Source: DATHWB01 sp035544575 (lineage in GTDB: Bacteria > Actinomycetota > Acidimicrobiia > Spongiisociales > ZC4RG35). From it: a stretch of DNA of 9,792 nucleotides. A model generated the notes under the pieces. That model saw only the letters and a program-made list of their open reading frames with translations. It was not told where the DNA came from and ran no database searches. How positions within the stretch are numbered: the stretch's first letter is position 1; every line of letters starts with the position of its first letter. Location of the stretch: assembly GCA_035544575.1 (NCBI GenBank), contig DATKEC010000052.1, forward strand, positions 1-9,792, written 5' to 3'. Shown here piece by piece: positions 1 to 6,081 of the stretch. Both the position numbers and the translations under genes were made by a program.

Positions 1-263
1 TCGGAGAGTTCTCGGTTGGTCATCCCGCTGAGATCGTGGCCGTCGAAGACGACCCGGCCACGCACGTTGCGGCCGGGATGGGGGACCAGACCGAGAATCG
101 ACAATGCGGTGACCGACTTGCCGCACCCTGACTCGCCGACGATGCCGAGGATCTCGCCCTTGCGAACTGTGAAGCTGATCTCGTCGACGGCCTTCACCAC
201 GCCATCCCGGGTGTGGAAGTGGGTGGCGAGCCCTTCGACGGAGAGGAGGAGGTCGTCAGTCAT
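1..263 (-). CDS. Oligopeptide/dipeptide ABC transporter ATP-binding protein, N-terminal part (runs off left edge)
   Basis: This is the cytoplasmic ATPase of the importer encoded immediately upstream, and it hydrolyses ATP to drive substrate uptake. Only the first 87 residues or so lie in the window. The ATG at 263-261 opens a frame starting MTDDLLLSVEGLATHF. It has the usual DppD/OppD opening (VEGL..HF.T..GVVKAVDEISF) and a Walker A motif GESGCGKS at residues 43-50, followed by SVTALSILGLVP. The Q-loop, ABC signature and Walker B lie outside the window. The start lies inside the end of the preceding permease gene, an 8-base overlap (ATGACTGA), so the two are almost certainly translationally coupled. 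In this family a second ATPase (DppF/OppF type) often follows, but it cannot be seen here. The family is certain; the transported substrate is not. Confidence 0.93.
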   Translation of the reverse strand, partial: MTDDLLLSVEGLATHFHTRDGVVKAVDEISFTVRKGEILGIVGESGCGKSVTALSILGLVPHPGRNVRGRVVFDGHDLSGMTNRELS

Positions 264-1224
264 TGAGCGTCGGATCCATCGCATCGCGCAGACCGTCGCC
301 GATCAGGTTGAACCCGAGGACGGTGATCATGATTGCGAGGCCGGGGAAGAACACCAGATGGGGATCGGAGAACACGCGGTTTCGATTGGCGGCCAGCATC
401 GTTCCCCACTCGGCTTGGGGTGGTTGGGCTCCGAGCCCGAGAAAGCCGAGTCCGGCTGCCTCGAGGATCGCCGAGGCGATGCCGAGCGTGCCGAGCACGA
501 TCAGCGGGGTGATGGCATTTGGGGCGATCCGGGTCAGGAGGATTCGGGCGGACGAGGCGCCGAGTGCCCGCGAGGCCGCGACATAGTCGATCTCCTTGAC
601 CGAGAGCACCGACGCGCGCATGACGCGGGCGTATTGCGGGATCGTGACCGTTGCCAGCGCGATCAGCGTGTTGCGCAGGCCCGGTCCCAGCGCGGCGACG
701 ATCGCGATTGCCAGCAGGAATCCGGGAAAGCCGAGCACAACGTCCATGATTCGCATCAGGACGTTGTCGATCCAGCCGGAGGTGTAACCCGCCACCGCCC
801 CGATCGTGGCGCCGATCAGGATGGCGATCGTCACCGTGGAGATGCCGAGCGTGAGGCTGACACGGGCCCCGTAGATGATTCTGGAGAACTGATCCCTGAC
901 GTTGCCGTCGATACCGAGGATGTGCTGGGGAGTGGCAGGGTCGCACCCGAGCATGTGGATGCAGGGCTTGTCGAATCGACTCACGTCTTCTTTGCCGATC
1001 AGCACCTCGTAGGGGTCGTACGGAGCGATGATCGGGGCGAAGATGGCGATGGTCGTCATGAGACCCACCAGGATCATCCCGGCGATGCTGATCTTCCTGC
1101 TCAGGAACCGGCGGAGGATCATCCGCCACACCGAGTGCGGCTCGTCGAGCAGCTGGTCAGGGTCCCGTGCGAAGGCGTCGAGGCGCTGGATCTTGGGGTC
1201 GGAGGCAGCGGCGCGGTCGGTCAC
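256..1224 (-). CDS. Peptide/nickel-type ABC transporter permease, DppC/OppC family
   Basis: This 322-residue inner-membrane permease pairs with the DppB-like protein encoded just upstream to form the import channel. A cytoplasmic N-terminus of about 40 residues precedes the OppC-type first helix (residues 45-66, ending in the family motif FAPIIAPYDPYE). A periplasmic loop follows, then the family-typical HILGIDGNVRDQFSRIIYGA at 101-120. The EAA loop that contacts the ATPase is at about 214-240 (YVAASRALGASSARILLTR, then PNAITP). GFLGLGAQPPQAEWGTML lies at 260-277, and the end reads GDGLRDAMDPTL. Length and motif order are normal for the family. The start is GTG at 1224-1222, overlapping the upstream stop by four bases (GTGA), which implies coupling. 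Two cysteines (88 and 94) flank a short stretch of the periplasmic loop. The substrate class cannot be read from this subunit. Confidence 0.95.
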   Translation of the reverse strand: MTDRAAASDPKIQRLDAFARDPDQLLDEPHSVWRMILRRFLSRKISIAGMILVGLMTTIAIFAPIIAPYDPYEVLIGKEDVSRFDKPCIHMLGCDPATPQHILGIDGNVRDQFSRIIYGARVSLTLGISTVTIAILIGATIGAVAGYTSGWIDNVLMRIMDVVLGFPGFLLAIAIVAALGPGLRNTLIALATVTIPQYARVMRASVLSVKEIDYVAASRALGASSARILLTRIAPNAITPLIVLGTLGIASAILEAAGLGFLGLGAQPPQAEWGTMLAANRNRVFSDPHLVFFPGLAIMITVLGFNLIGDGLRDAMDPTLND

Positions 1225-2300
1225 TCGTACCGAATCCTCGGGTCGAGCCAGCCGTAGCTGATGTCCACCAACAGGTTGATGATCACATACCCGGACGCGA
1301 TCACTGCCACGAAGCCCTGGATGACGGCGTAATCACGGGCGGTGATCGCCTCGAACAGCGTCTTGCCGACTCCGGAGAGGTTGAACACTGTTTCGGTCAG
1401 GACCGCGCCACCCAGCAGCAACCCGAGCTGGAGACCGACGATCGTGACCACAGGAAGCATTGCGTTTCTGAAGGCGTGCTTGGCGACGACGCGACGTTCC
1501 ATCGCACCTTTGGCCCGGGCCGTACGGATGTAGTCCCGGCTGAGCACCTCGAGCAGAGCGGAGCGGGTGATGCGGGCGATGATGGCCAGCGGGATCGTGG
1601 CGAGAGCCATCGCCGGCAGGATGAGGTGGCGGATGGCGTCCCACAGGACGGTCCAGTTGGCCGTGATCAGGGCGTTGAAGACAGCGAGCCGGCTGACGAA
1701 TTCCATGACGCCGGATCCGAACGTCTCATCGGTGACCGTCCACCCCCACACGTCGTAGAAGGGAACCGGTATCACACCGGCGCTCAACCGTCCCGACGGT
1801 GGCAATGCCAGGAAGGTGTCCTTCAGAATGAGAGCGAACAGGTACTGGAGCAGCAAACCCAGCCAGAACACCGGCATCGACACGCCGATGTTGGCGAAGG
1901 TCATCGTGCTCACGTCCACGAGGGAGTTGTGGCGGCGGGCAGAGAGCAGACCGAGCGGGATGCCCGCCGCAACGGCGATGACGAGGGCTGACGCGGTGAG
2001 TTCGACGGTGAGTGGCATGCGGTCGATCATCACCTGGGTCACGGGGCGAGACGACTGCAGCGAGAACCCGAGGTCGCCCTGGAGGATGTTGCGAACGTAA
2101 ACGGCCAACTGGACCGGTATCGGCTGGTCCAGTCCGTAACGCACATTGAACGCTTCGCACGCCTCGGCGGTGGCACGTTCGCCGAGCATTGCCGAACAGG
2201 GTTCTCCGGGGATGAGTCGCACCAGGAAGAAGGTGACGACCAGCAAGCCCAGCAGTACCGGGATGGCGAGCAGGACTCGGCGGACGATGTATGAGAGCAA
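1221..2300 (-). CDS. Peptide/nickel-type ABC transporter permease, DppB/OppB family
   Basis: This 359-residue membrane permease is the first of the two channel subunits. The start MLSYIVRRVLLAIPVLLG matches the family opening, and the first helix is at about 9-29. Periplasmic RYGLDQPIPVQ at 54-64 and GDLGFSLQSSRPV at 75-87 are standard. The EAA loop is at about 256-284 (YIRTARAKGAMERRVV, then HAFRNAMLPVVT), followed by ETVFNLSGVGKTL, ARDYAVIQG and the terminal WLDPRIRY. A segment at about 162-205 between helices is longer than in E. coli DppB. The start codon is TTG at 2300-2298. No ATG or GTG is available nearby, upstream codons in frame give no start, and no purine-rich ribosome site precedes it; the sequence there is a pyrimidine run. 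The gene follows the binding-protein gene after 61 bases that hold a strong hairpin. Confidence 0.95.
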   Translation of the reverse strand: MLSYIVRRVLLAIPVLLGLLVVTFFLVRLIPGEPCSAMLGERATAEACEAFNVRYGLDQPIPVQLAVYVRNILQGDLGFSLQSSRPVTQVMIDRMPLTVELTASALVIAVAAGIPLGLLSARRHNSLVDVSTMTFANIGVSMPVFWLGLLLQYLFALILKDTFLALPPSGRLSAGVIPVPFYDVWGWTVTDETFGSGVMEFVSRLAVFNALITANWTVLWDAIRHLILPAMALATIPLAIIARITRSALLEVLSRDYIRTARAKGAMERRVVAKHAFRNAMLPVVTIVGLQLGLLLGGAVLTETVFNLSGVGKTLFEAITARDYAVIQGFVAVIASGYVIINLLVDISYGWLDPRIRYE

Positions 2301-2314
2301 GAGGGGGGAGAGTA

Positions 2315-2344
2315 GATGGGGGGCACCTGACGGTGCCCCCCATC
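2315..2344 (-). terminator. Perfect 13-bp hairpin between binding-protein and permease genes
   Basis: Positions 2315-2327 (GATGGGGGGCACC) and 2332-2344 are exact reverse complements around a 4-base loop (TGAC). The stem lies 17 bases beyond the stop of the binding-protein gene and 14 bases before the TTG start of the permease gene. On the transcribed strand it is followed by a C-rich pyrimidine stretch rather than a U-run, so it is not a textbook intrinsic terminator. A stem here commonly acts as a partial terminator or as a 3'-end stabiliser, giving more binding protein than permease. That role is inferred. Confidence 0.6.
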
Positions 2345-2361
2345 CTCATGTCAATTGTGAA

Positions 2362-4059
2362 TCAGCCTTCGGCGTTGATCAGTCCGCCCCACAGGTATGC
2401 GTAGTAGTCGAAACCGCCGGTGTTGCCCACATGGAGCGGGTTGGCGGCGTCGAGGGCGACGGACCACGAGAACACGACGTCGTTGGCGTCGAACGTGGAA
2501 CCGTCGTGGAACGTCACACCGGTGCGCAGCGAGCACACCCACACGGTCAGGTCGTCGTTCGGCTCACACCCCGTCGCCAGACGCGGAACCACGGATCCGC
2601 TGTCGGTGGCGTAGGTGAGGAGCGGCTCGACCACCTGCTGGCACGGCGACAGGGACTCACCGTCGGTCTCGTCCGCGCAGTACAGCGAGATGGGCTCGTT
2701 GTTCTGCATGTAGACGAAGGTGTCCTTGCCCGGGTTCATGAACTCGAACTGCGGAGCACCGAACGGCGGGTAGTGAGCACCGTCCACCGAGACCAGAGCC
2801 GCCGAAGCGGCAGCACCGTGGGCCACAGGGATCATCGGAACGAGATCCCGGATGGCATTGTTGGCAGCCTCGTAGAGCGGCGCGGCTTCTGCGGGATCGG
2901 CGATACCGGAGGCCTCGGCCAGCGGCTCGTAGATCTCGGCGTGAGCGTTGCCGAACTGCGGGTTGGCCGCCCCGAAGTGGAAGTCCAGGAAGTTGGTGAC
3001 GTGCGGGTAGTCCGCACCCCAGCCGAGGAGGTGGATTCCGTCGAGGTTGCCCGTGGTGGACTGCTCGATGAAGTCACCGGACTCCATCTGGATCACTTCA
3101 GCCGTGATGCCGAGGTTGTCGGCCAGCTGGGTCTGGATCTCGACTGCGACAGCACCCGGATCCGGCAGGTACACACGGAAGACATCTCGGTAGGAGACGG
3201 TCGTGCTGAACCCGTCGGGGAAGCCGGCGTCTGCCAGCATCTGGCGAGCCGCTTCAGGATCGAAGTCGTACCACGCATCGCCGGCACAGCCGTTCTCGAT
3301 CGTGCACGGTGTGAAGTGCGTCGGCACCGTCGACCCGTCGGGGTAGAAGTTGTCGATGATCCGCTGCCGGTCGATTCCCATCGCGATGGCGCGGCGCACG
3401 TCTGGGTTGTCAAACGGCGCGAACGTGTTCGTGAACCCGACGTAGAACACGTTCGGGTTGGCGATCGGGATGAACTGCAGATTGGCGTCGCCCTGGATCG
3501 TCTCGAAATCGTCGGGTGACGGGTTCGTGATCATGTCGACATTGCCGGACTGCAGTTCGAGCAGCCGCTGAGCGCCTTCTGTCGCCCAGCGGTAGACGAG
3601 GGTGTCGAACGCCGGCTGCTGGCCGTAATAGGCATCGTTCTTCGAGAACACGATCTGATTGCCGCGGTCCCACTCGTCGAGAACGAACGGACCAGTGCCG
3701 ATCGGGTTGTCCAGCGGCGCCCCGCCCGTTGCCTCGAGATGCTCCTGCGGCTGAATGCCGAAGGGCGTGAATGCAGCCTTCTGCAGGAAGGCGGGATCGG
3801 GCGAGCACAGATTGAACTGCACCGTGAACTCATCGACCGCCACGATCGACTCGATCTTGCCTCCGTAGTCACATCCGCCCGCATCGAGTGTCAGACCTTC
3901 GAAGTCGTCGCTCGGCGGGGCTGCCTCGGTTGTCGTGGTCTCCGCGGCCGTCGTCGTCGACGCCTCGGTTGTGGTGGTGTCGTCGGCAGTGTCGCCGCCA
4001 CAAGCAGCCGCGATCATGCTGATGAGCGCGAGCAGCGCTATCCAGCGAATTCGTTTCAT
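2362..4059 (-). CDS. Peptide-type ABC transporter substrate-binding lipoprotein, SBP_bac_5 family, circularly permuted
   Basis: This 565-residue lipoprotein captures substrate for the importer. The start is ATG at 4059-4057, with AGGAGG five bases upstream; an ATG 26 codons earlier has no such site. The signal peptide ends in lipobox IAAAC (Cys20). A Thr/Glu/Ala linker follows to about residue 49. The domain order is unusual. Residues 51-446 hold what is normally the second part of the family fold: IESIVAVDEFTVQFNL, DPAFL, NPIGTGPFVLDEW, NDAYYG, DTLVYRW, VRRAIAMGIDRQRII, DPEAARQMLADAGFPDG, then the closing strand near FEFMNPG. Residues 447-565 then hold the usual N-terminal segment: TFVYMQNNEPISLYCADE, VVEPLLTY, VVPRLATGCEPNDDLTVWV, GVTFHDGSTFDANDVVFSW, NPLHVGNTG and YAYLWGGLINAEG. 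Every block occurs once. Eight cysteines besides Cys20 suggest disulphides. The family is certain; peptide as substrate is only the family default. Confidence 0.93.
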   Translation of the reverse strand: MKRIRWIALLALISMIAAACGGDTADDTTTTEASTTTAAETTTTEAAPPSDDFEGLTLDAGGCDYGGKIESIVAVDEFTVQFNLCSPDPAFLQKAAFTPFGIQPQEHLEATGGAPLDNPIGTGPFVLDEWDRGNQIVFSKNDAYYGQQPAFDTLVYRWATEGAQRLLELQSGNVDMITNPSPDDFETIQGDANLQFIPIANPNVFYVGFTNTFAPFDNPDVRRAIAMGIDRQRIIDNFYPDGSTVPTHFTPCTIENGCAGDAWYDFDPEAARQMLADAGFPDGFSTTVSYRDVFRVYLPDPGAVAVEIQTQLADNLGITAEVIQMESGDFIEQSTTGNLDGIHLLGWGADYPHVTNFLDFHFGAANPQFGNAHAEIYEPLAEASGIADPAEAAPLYEAANNAIRDLVPMIPVAHGAAASAALVSVDGAHYPPFGAPQFEFMNPGKDTFVYMQNNEPISLYCADETDGESLSPCQQVVEPLLTYATDSGSVVPRLATGCEPNDDLTVWVCSLRTGVTFHDGSTFDANDVVFSWSVALDAANPLHVGNTGGFDYYAYLWGGLINAEG

Positions 4060-4160
4060 TGGTTCCTCCTGATTCATGAAGCCCGCGCGGTGGCGGAACT
4101 CTCGGTAGAAGTTACTTGCTCCATGCAGCGAGCGCATGTCAGCACCCGTTCAAGGCGGTG
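4060..4160 (-). promoter_or_regulatory. Leader region of the ABC importer genes with strong ribosome site and small inverted repeat
   Basis: These 101 bases separate the upstream small gene from the binding-protein gene. AGGAGG at 4070-4065 on the minus strand sits five bases before the ATG and is the clearest Shine-Dalgarno site in the window. An inverted repeat CATGC-N7-GCATG lies at 4122-4138 and could be an operator. A TAACTT hexamer on the minus strand near 4110 could be a -10 box, but I see no convincing -35. Transcription may start here or read through from the small gene upstream. Confidence 0.35.
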
Positions 4161-4580
4161 TCACCCGCCGTTCACCGCTCCGTGGGACAGGACAGACAGG
4201 AGCGCTCTGCCATATGCATCCGGTGCTGTCGGCCCGTGGTGACGCGTCTCGCCTCCCGCAGAGTCGAGAACGCAGCACCAACCTGTGTCGGTCCGCTGGA
4301 GTGCCGTGATCCGCTTGCCCAACGCCGAACGAATCTGAGCCTCGGTCGGCATCCACACCACATCCTGCTGGAGGATGTAATCGAGCGACCACTCGACGGC
4401 ACCGTTGAATGTGATGGCCGCGATGCCGTCGGCCAGGGGCTGAACCTCGACGGACAGATCCGCGATGACGAAGACACGGTCGTCGAGATCTCGGTCGGGG
4501 ATGTGAAAGAAGTCGAATTGGCGCGGTCGCCAGGTCAAGCCAGCCGACCGCAACTGCCTGGCGAGGACGACCGAGATCAC
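4161..4580 (-). CDS. Conserved actinobacterial-type protein of unknown function, 139 residues
   Basis: This is a soluble protein without signal peptide or membrane helix. It begins MISVVLARQLRSAGLTWRPR and carries IPDRDLDDRVFVIADLSVEV at about 28-46, FNGAVEWSLDYILQQDVVWMP at about 58-78, TEAQIRSALGKRITAL at 79-94, and DAYGRALLSVLS near the end. From memory, this layout matches a family of 120-150 residue actinobacterial proteins that databases often label, without experimental basis that I know of, as pilus assembly CpaE-like. No ATPase motif is present, so it is not a true CpaE. The start is GTG at 4580-4578. TAGGGT lies exactly 7 bases upstream, which points to a leaderless transcript. The gene precedes the importer genes on the same strand by 101 bases. 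Whether it works with them is unknown. Confidence 0.75.
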   Translation of the reverse strand: MISVVLARQLRSAGLTWRPRQFDFFHIPDRDLDDRVFVIADLSVEVQPLADGIAAITFNGAVEWSLDYILQQDVVWMPTEAQIRSALGKRITALQRTDTGWCCVLDSAGGETRHHGPTAPDAYGRALLSVLSHGAVNGG

Positions 4581-4657
4581 GAGATCGACCCTACCGGTTG
4601 GTCAGACCCAACGGTCGGAGCGACGTCAGGGTCTCGGAACCGACTGGCGGGCCAGGT
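4581..4657 (-). promoter_or_regulatory. Putative leaderless promoter and stem-loop upstream of the 139-residue gene
   Basis: On the minus strand TAGGGT (4593-4588) is followed by 7 bases and then the GTG start at 4580, the spacing expected of a leaderless -10 box. No good -35 is seen. GTTGG (4597-4601) and CCAAC (4608-4612) on the plus strand form a small stem that extends with a one-base bulge. It overlaps the promoter and might be an operator, or a weak end for the protease transcript. Confidence 0.4.
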
Positions 4658-5242
4658 TCAACTGTCGGCTGGGATCAACAAGGGGCTGATCCGTAGGACC
4701 GCGATTTGTCCATCGGTGAGATTCGTTCCGAACTGCATCAGGTTGTGTGCATCGGCGTAGGTGTCGAGAATTGGATTGCGCACGACGACACCCGTGGCGC
4801 TGCGGTCCTCCAGGTGTCGTAGCCCGAGCAGATGGGCGATCTCGTGTGCCACGAGCCGGGCGGTCTCTGCCGGGCTGCGGAAAGCCACCGTCACCGCCAC
4901 GCCCGTCCCGTCATGCGGCCCTGGAACCCCGGACGCGATGCCGCTGAGACCGTTGGGGAGGGAATCAACGACGACGAGGTTGGCCCCTCCCGCGGAACTC
5001 TCTGCCACGGCGGCGAACAGAGAGTGCAGCGCCGACCCGGGTCGGCGGTTCTCCACGTCGTCGATCTCCGACGGCGTTCCGGCTGGAACGACGCCCCTGC
5101 GCCACCTGACGGTGACACCGGCCCGATCGAAGATGTCCACCACACGGGACCGAGCGTCCTGAGCGAGCCGACTCTCGCCCGGCTCGAAGATCGTGATCGG
5201 CAGGACCGTCCTCGCTTCTCCAGCCAGGACGAGGACCTCCAC
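4658..5242 (-). CDS. Metzincin-type zinc metalloprotease domain, downstream half of a frameshifted lipoprotein gene
   Basis: The 194 residues from GTG 5242 hold HEIAHLLGLRH at residues 133-143 (4846-4814). This is the HExxHxxGxxH zinc-binding and catalytic motif of metzincins. It is followed by DAHNLMQFG, with Met169 in the position of the Met-turn. A preceding segment GLSGIASGVPGP and the TARLVAHEIAHLLG helix also suit this class. The coding pattern continues upstream of the nominal start without any start codon (SYAFTYPFAPGW, PASFSFLVAGASELDVEV) as far as a stop at 5422-5420. The GTG is therefore internal, and this fragment must be the continuation of the lipoprotein frame that begins at 5757. 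Joining the two by a single -1 shift gives about 366 residues. If intact, the product would be a surface-anchored zinc protease; its substrate is unknown. The ending LLIPADS looks natural. Confidence 0.8.
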   Translation of the reverse strand: MEVLVLAGEARTVLPITIFEPGESRLAQDARSRVVDIFDRAGVTVRWRRGVVPAGTPSEIDDVENRRPGSALHSLFAAVAESSAGGANLVVVDSLPNGLSGIASGVPGPHDGTGVAVTVAFRSPAETARLVAHEIAHLLGLRHLEDRSATGVVVRNPILDTYADAHNLMQFGTNLTDGQIAVLRISPLLIPADS

Positions 5243-5757
5243 GTCGAGTTCGCTGGCTCCGGCGACCAGGAAGGAGAATGACGCCGGTCCGGCGGGAAGG
5301 TCCCAGCCCGGAGCGAAGGGGTACGTGAAGGCGTAGCTGTCCTGCTGGATCTCATGGACAAAGCCGGGTGAGGACTCGACGATCTCATGTTCGGAAATCG
5401 CCTCGGCATGTCCCGTCCCTCAGACGGATCGACGGCTGTGATCTCCAGGCCGCCCAGGATGAGAGAACCGAGCTGGATCAGCGTCTCCGGGGACCGGGAC
5501 CGGGCCAGGACGGAAACGACGGTGGCGTCGGCGGGAACTTCGAAGTCGAGCGTCGCGCTGACACCATCCGTGACATCGAGGACTGCTTTGACGCGAACCG
5601 GGGTGGTTGGCGAGGAGGCGACGGATGTTGTCGTGGTCGATCTCTCGACCGCCCCTGCCGGGGCCGCTGTCGTGGTCGGGGAACCGGTCGGTGAGCAGGC
5701 TGCGACGAGCACACATGCGCCCATGGCGACGAGGGCCGGTGCGAGGCGCCGGCTCAC
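4891..5757 (-). CDS. Lipoprotein N-terminal half of the metzincin gene; frame is lost after about residue 113
   Basis: The frame opens with GTG at 5757-5755, eight bases after the stop of the IF-1-like gene. It encodes a lipoprotein signal with lipobox LVAAC (Cys21), a Ser/Thr/Pro/Ala linker to about residue 53, and a beta-rich stretch (VRVKAVLDVTDGVSATLDFEVPADATVVSVLARS) up to DPSEG at 111-114. After that the frame turns into low-quality residues rich in Ser, Arg and Pro and runs to a stop at 4893-4891. Over the same bases the next frame gives sensible protein that leads to the zinc-protease domain. Only residues 1 to about 113 (5757-5419) are therefore likely to be real in this frame. One missing G in either of the GGG runs at 5419-5417 or 5414-5412 would explain the break. 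It may be a true mutation or a sequencing error. Confidence 0.7.
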   Translation of the reverse strand: MSRRLAPALVAMGACVLVAACSPTGSPTTTAAPAGAVERSTTTTSVASSPTTPVRVKAVLDVTDGVSATLDFEVPADATVVSVLARSRSPETLIQLGSLILGGLEITAVDPSEGRDMPRRFPNMRSSSPHPALSMRSSRTATPSRTPSLRAGTFPPDRRHSPSWSPEPANSTWRSSSWLEKRGRSCRSRSSSRARVGSLRTLGPVWWTSSIGPVSPSGGAGASFQPERRRRSTTWRTADPGRRCTLCSPPWQRVPREGPTSSSLIPSPTVSAASRPGFQGRMTGRAWR

Positions 5758-5765
5758 CGTTCAGA

Positions 5766-5993
5766 TCACCGGTAACGCCAGACGATGCGGCCCTTCGTTG
5801 GGTCGTACGTGGACACTTCTACGTCGACTTCGTCGCCTGGCAGGATCCGGATCATCCGTCCCCGTCGCATCCGCCCGCTGGGGCGCGCCGAGACCTCGAG
5901 GCCTCCCTCGAGTTCAACGAGGAAGGTTGCGGAGCGCAGCACCTTCTTCACCGTGCCGCGCATGCGGATGTATTCGTCGTCGTTGTCTGCCAT
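5766..5993 (-). CDS. infA: Translation initiation factor IF-1-like protein (divergent, stand-alone)
   Basis: This 75-residue OB-fold (S1-like) protein matches IF-1 over its full length: RMRGTVKKVLRSATFLVELEGG, then SGRMRRGRMIRILPGDEVDVEV, then STYDPTKGRIVWRYR. IF-1 binds the 30S A site during initiation. Compared with the usual sequence, the conserved HISGKMR segment reads ARPSGRMRRG, with loss of the histidine and extra arginines, and the N-terminus MADNDDEY is acidic. The normal bacterial infA lies among ribosomal-protein genes (rpmJ, rpsM). Here the neighbours are a threonine-catabolism operon and a lipoprotein gene, so this may be a second copy. The start is ATG 5993-5991. A GAGG lies 14 bases upstream, too far for a good ribosome site. 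The lipoprotein gene follows after eight bases, so they probably share a transcript. Confidence 0.88.
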   Translation of the reverse strand: MADNDDEYIRMRGTVKKVLRSATFLVELEGGLEVSARPSGRMRRGRMIRILPGDEVDVEVSTYDPTKGRIVWRYR

Positions 5994-6021
5994 GGAGTCG
6001 GTTCAATCCTCAGTTCGGAAA

Positions 6022-6035
6022 GGGGCGAACGCCCC
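6022..6035 (-). terminator. Short GC-rich hairpin after tdh
   Basis: On the minus strand GGGGCGTTCGCCCC forms a 5-6 bp stem with a minimal loop, followed by TTTCC. It lies about 46 bases beyond the tdh stop and about 28 bases before the IF-1-like start. This suits a weak intrinsic terminator that ends the kbl-tdh transcript. The U-tract is short, so readthrough into the next genes is possible. Confidence 0.45.
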
Positions 6036-6081
6036 CGGCGGGAGGTTAGAGCGTTGGTTGGTGGACGTCACACCCGCACCA

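Noticed and set aside
16..1257. Long open frame on the plus strand opposite the DppC-like permease
   Set aside because: The product is rich in Arg, Asp, Gly and His without any domain. It lies antisense to a certain permease gene, a common result of high GC content.
2365..2721. C-terminal segment of the binding protein as the start of a second, truncated binding protein
   Set aside because: It has no start, signal or linker of its own, it is in frame with the rest, and the missing block of the first part is exactly what it supplies.
2146..3519. 457-codon plus-strand open frame opposite the binding protein
   Set aside because: It has no recognisable motif, and its composition mirrors codon positions of the minus-strand gene, whose family motifs are clear.
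3915..3990. Repetitive DNA (GTTGTCGTGG-like) as a possible microsatellite; a similar stretch lies near 9580-9640
   Set aside because: Both encode the Thr-rich linkers that follow the lipobox cysteine, which explains the low complexity.
4060..4137. 26-codon upstream extension of the binding protein
   Set aside because: The inner ATG has AGGAGG at ideal spacing and begins a proper lipoprotein signal. The extension would spoil the signal peptide.
5390..5425. Programmed -1 ribosomal frameshift in the metzincin gene
   Set aside because: No X_XXY_YYZ slippery heptamer is found in the right frame within the window where the shift must happen, so mutation or read error is more likely.
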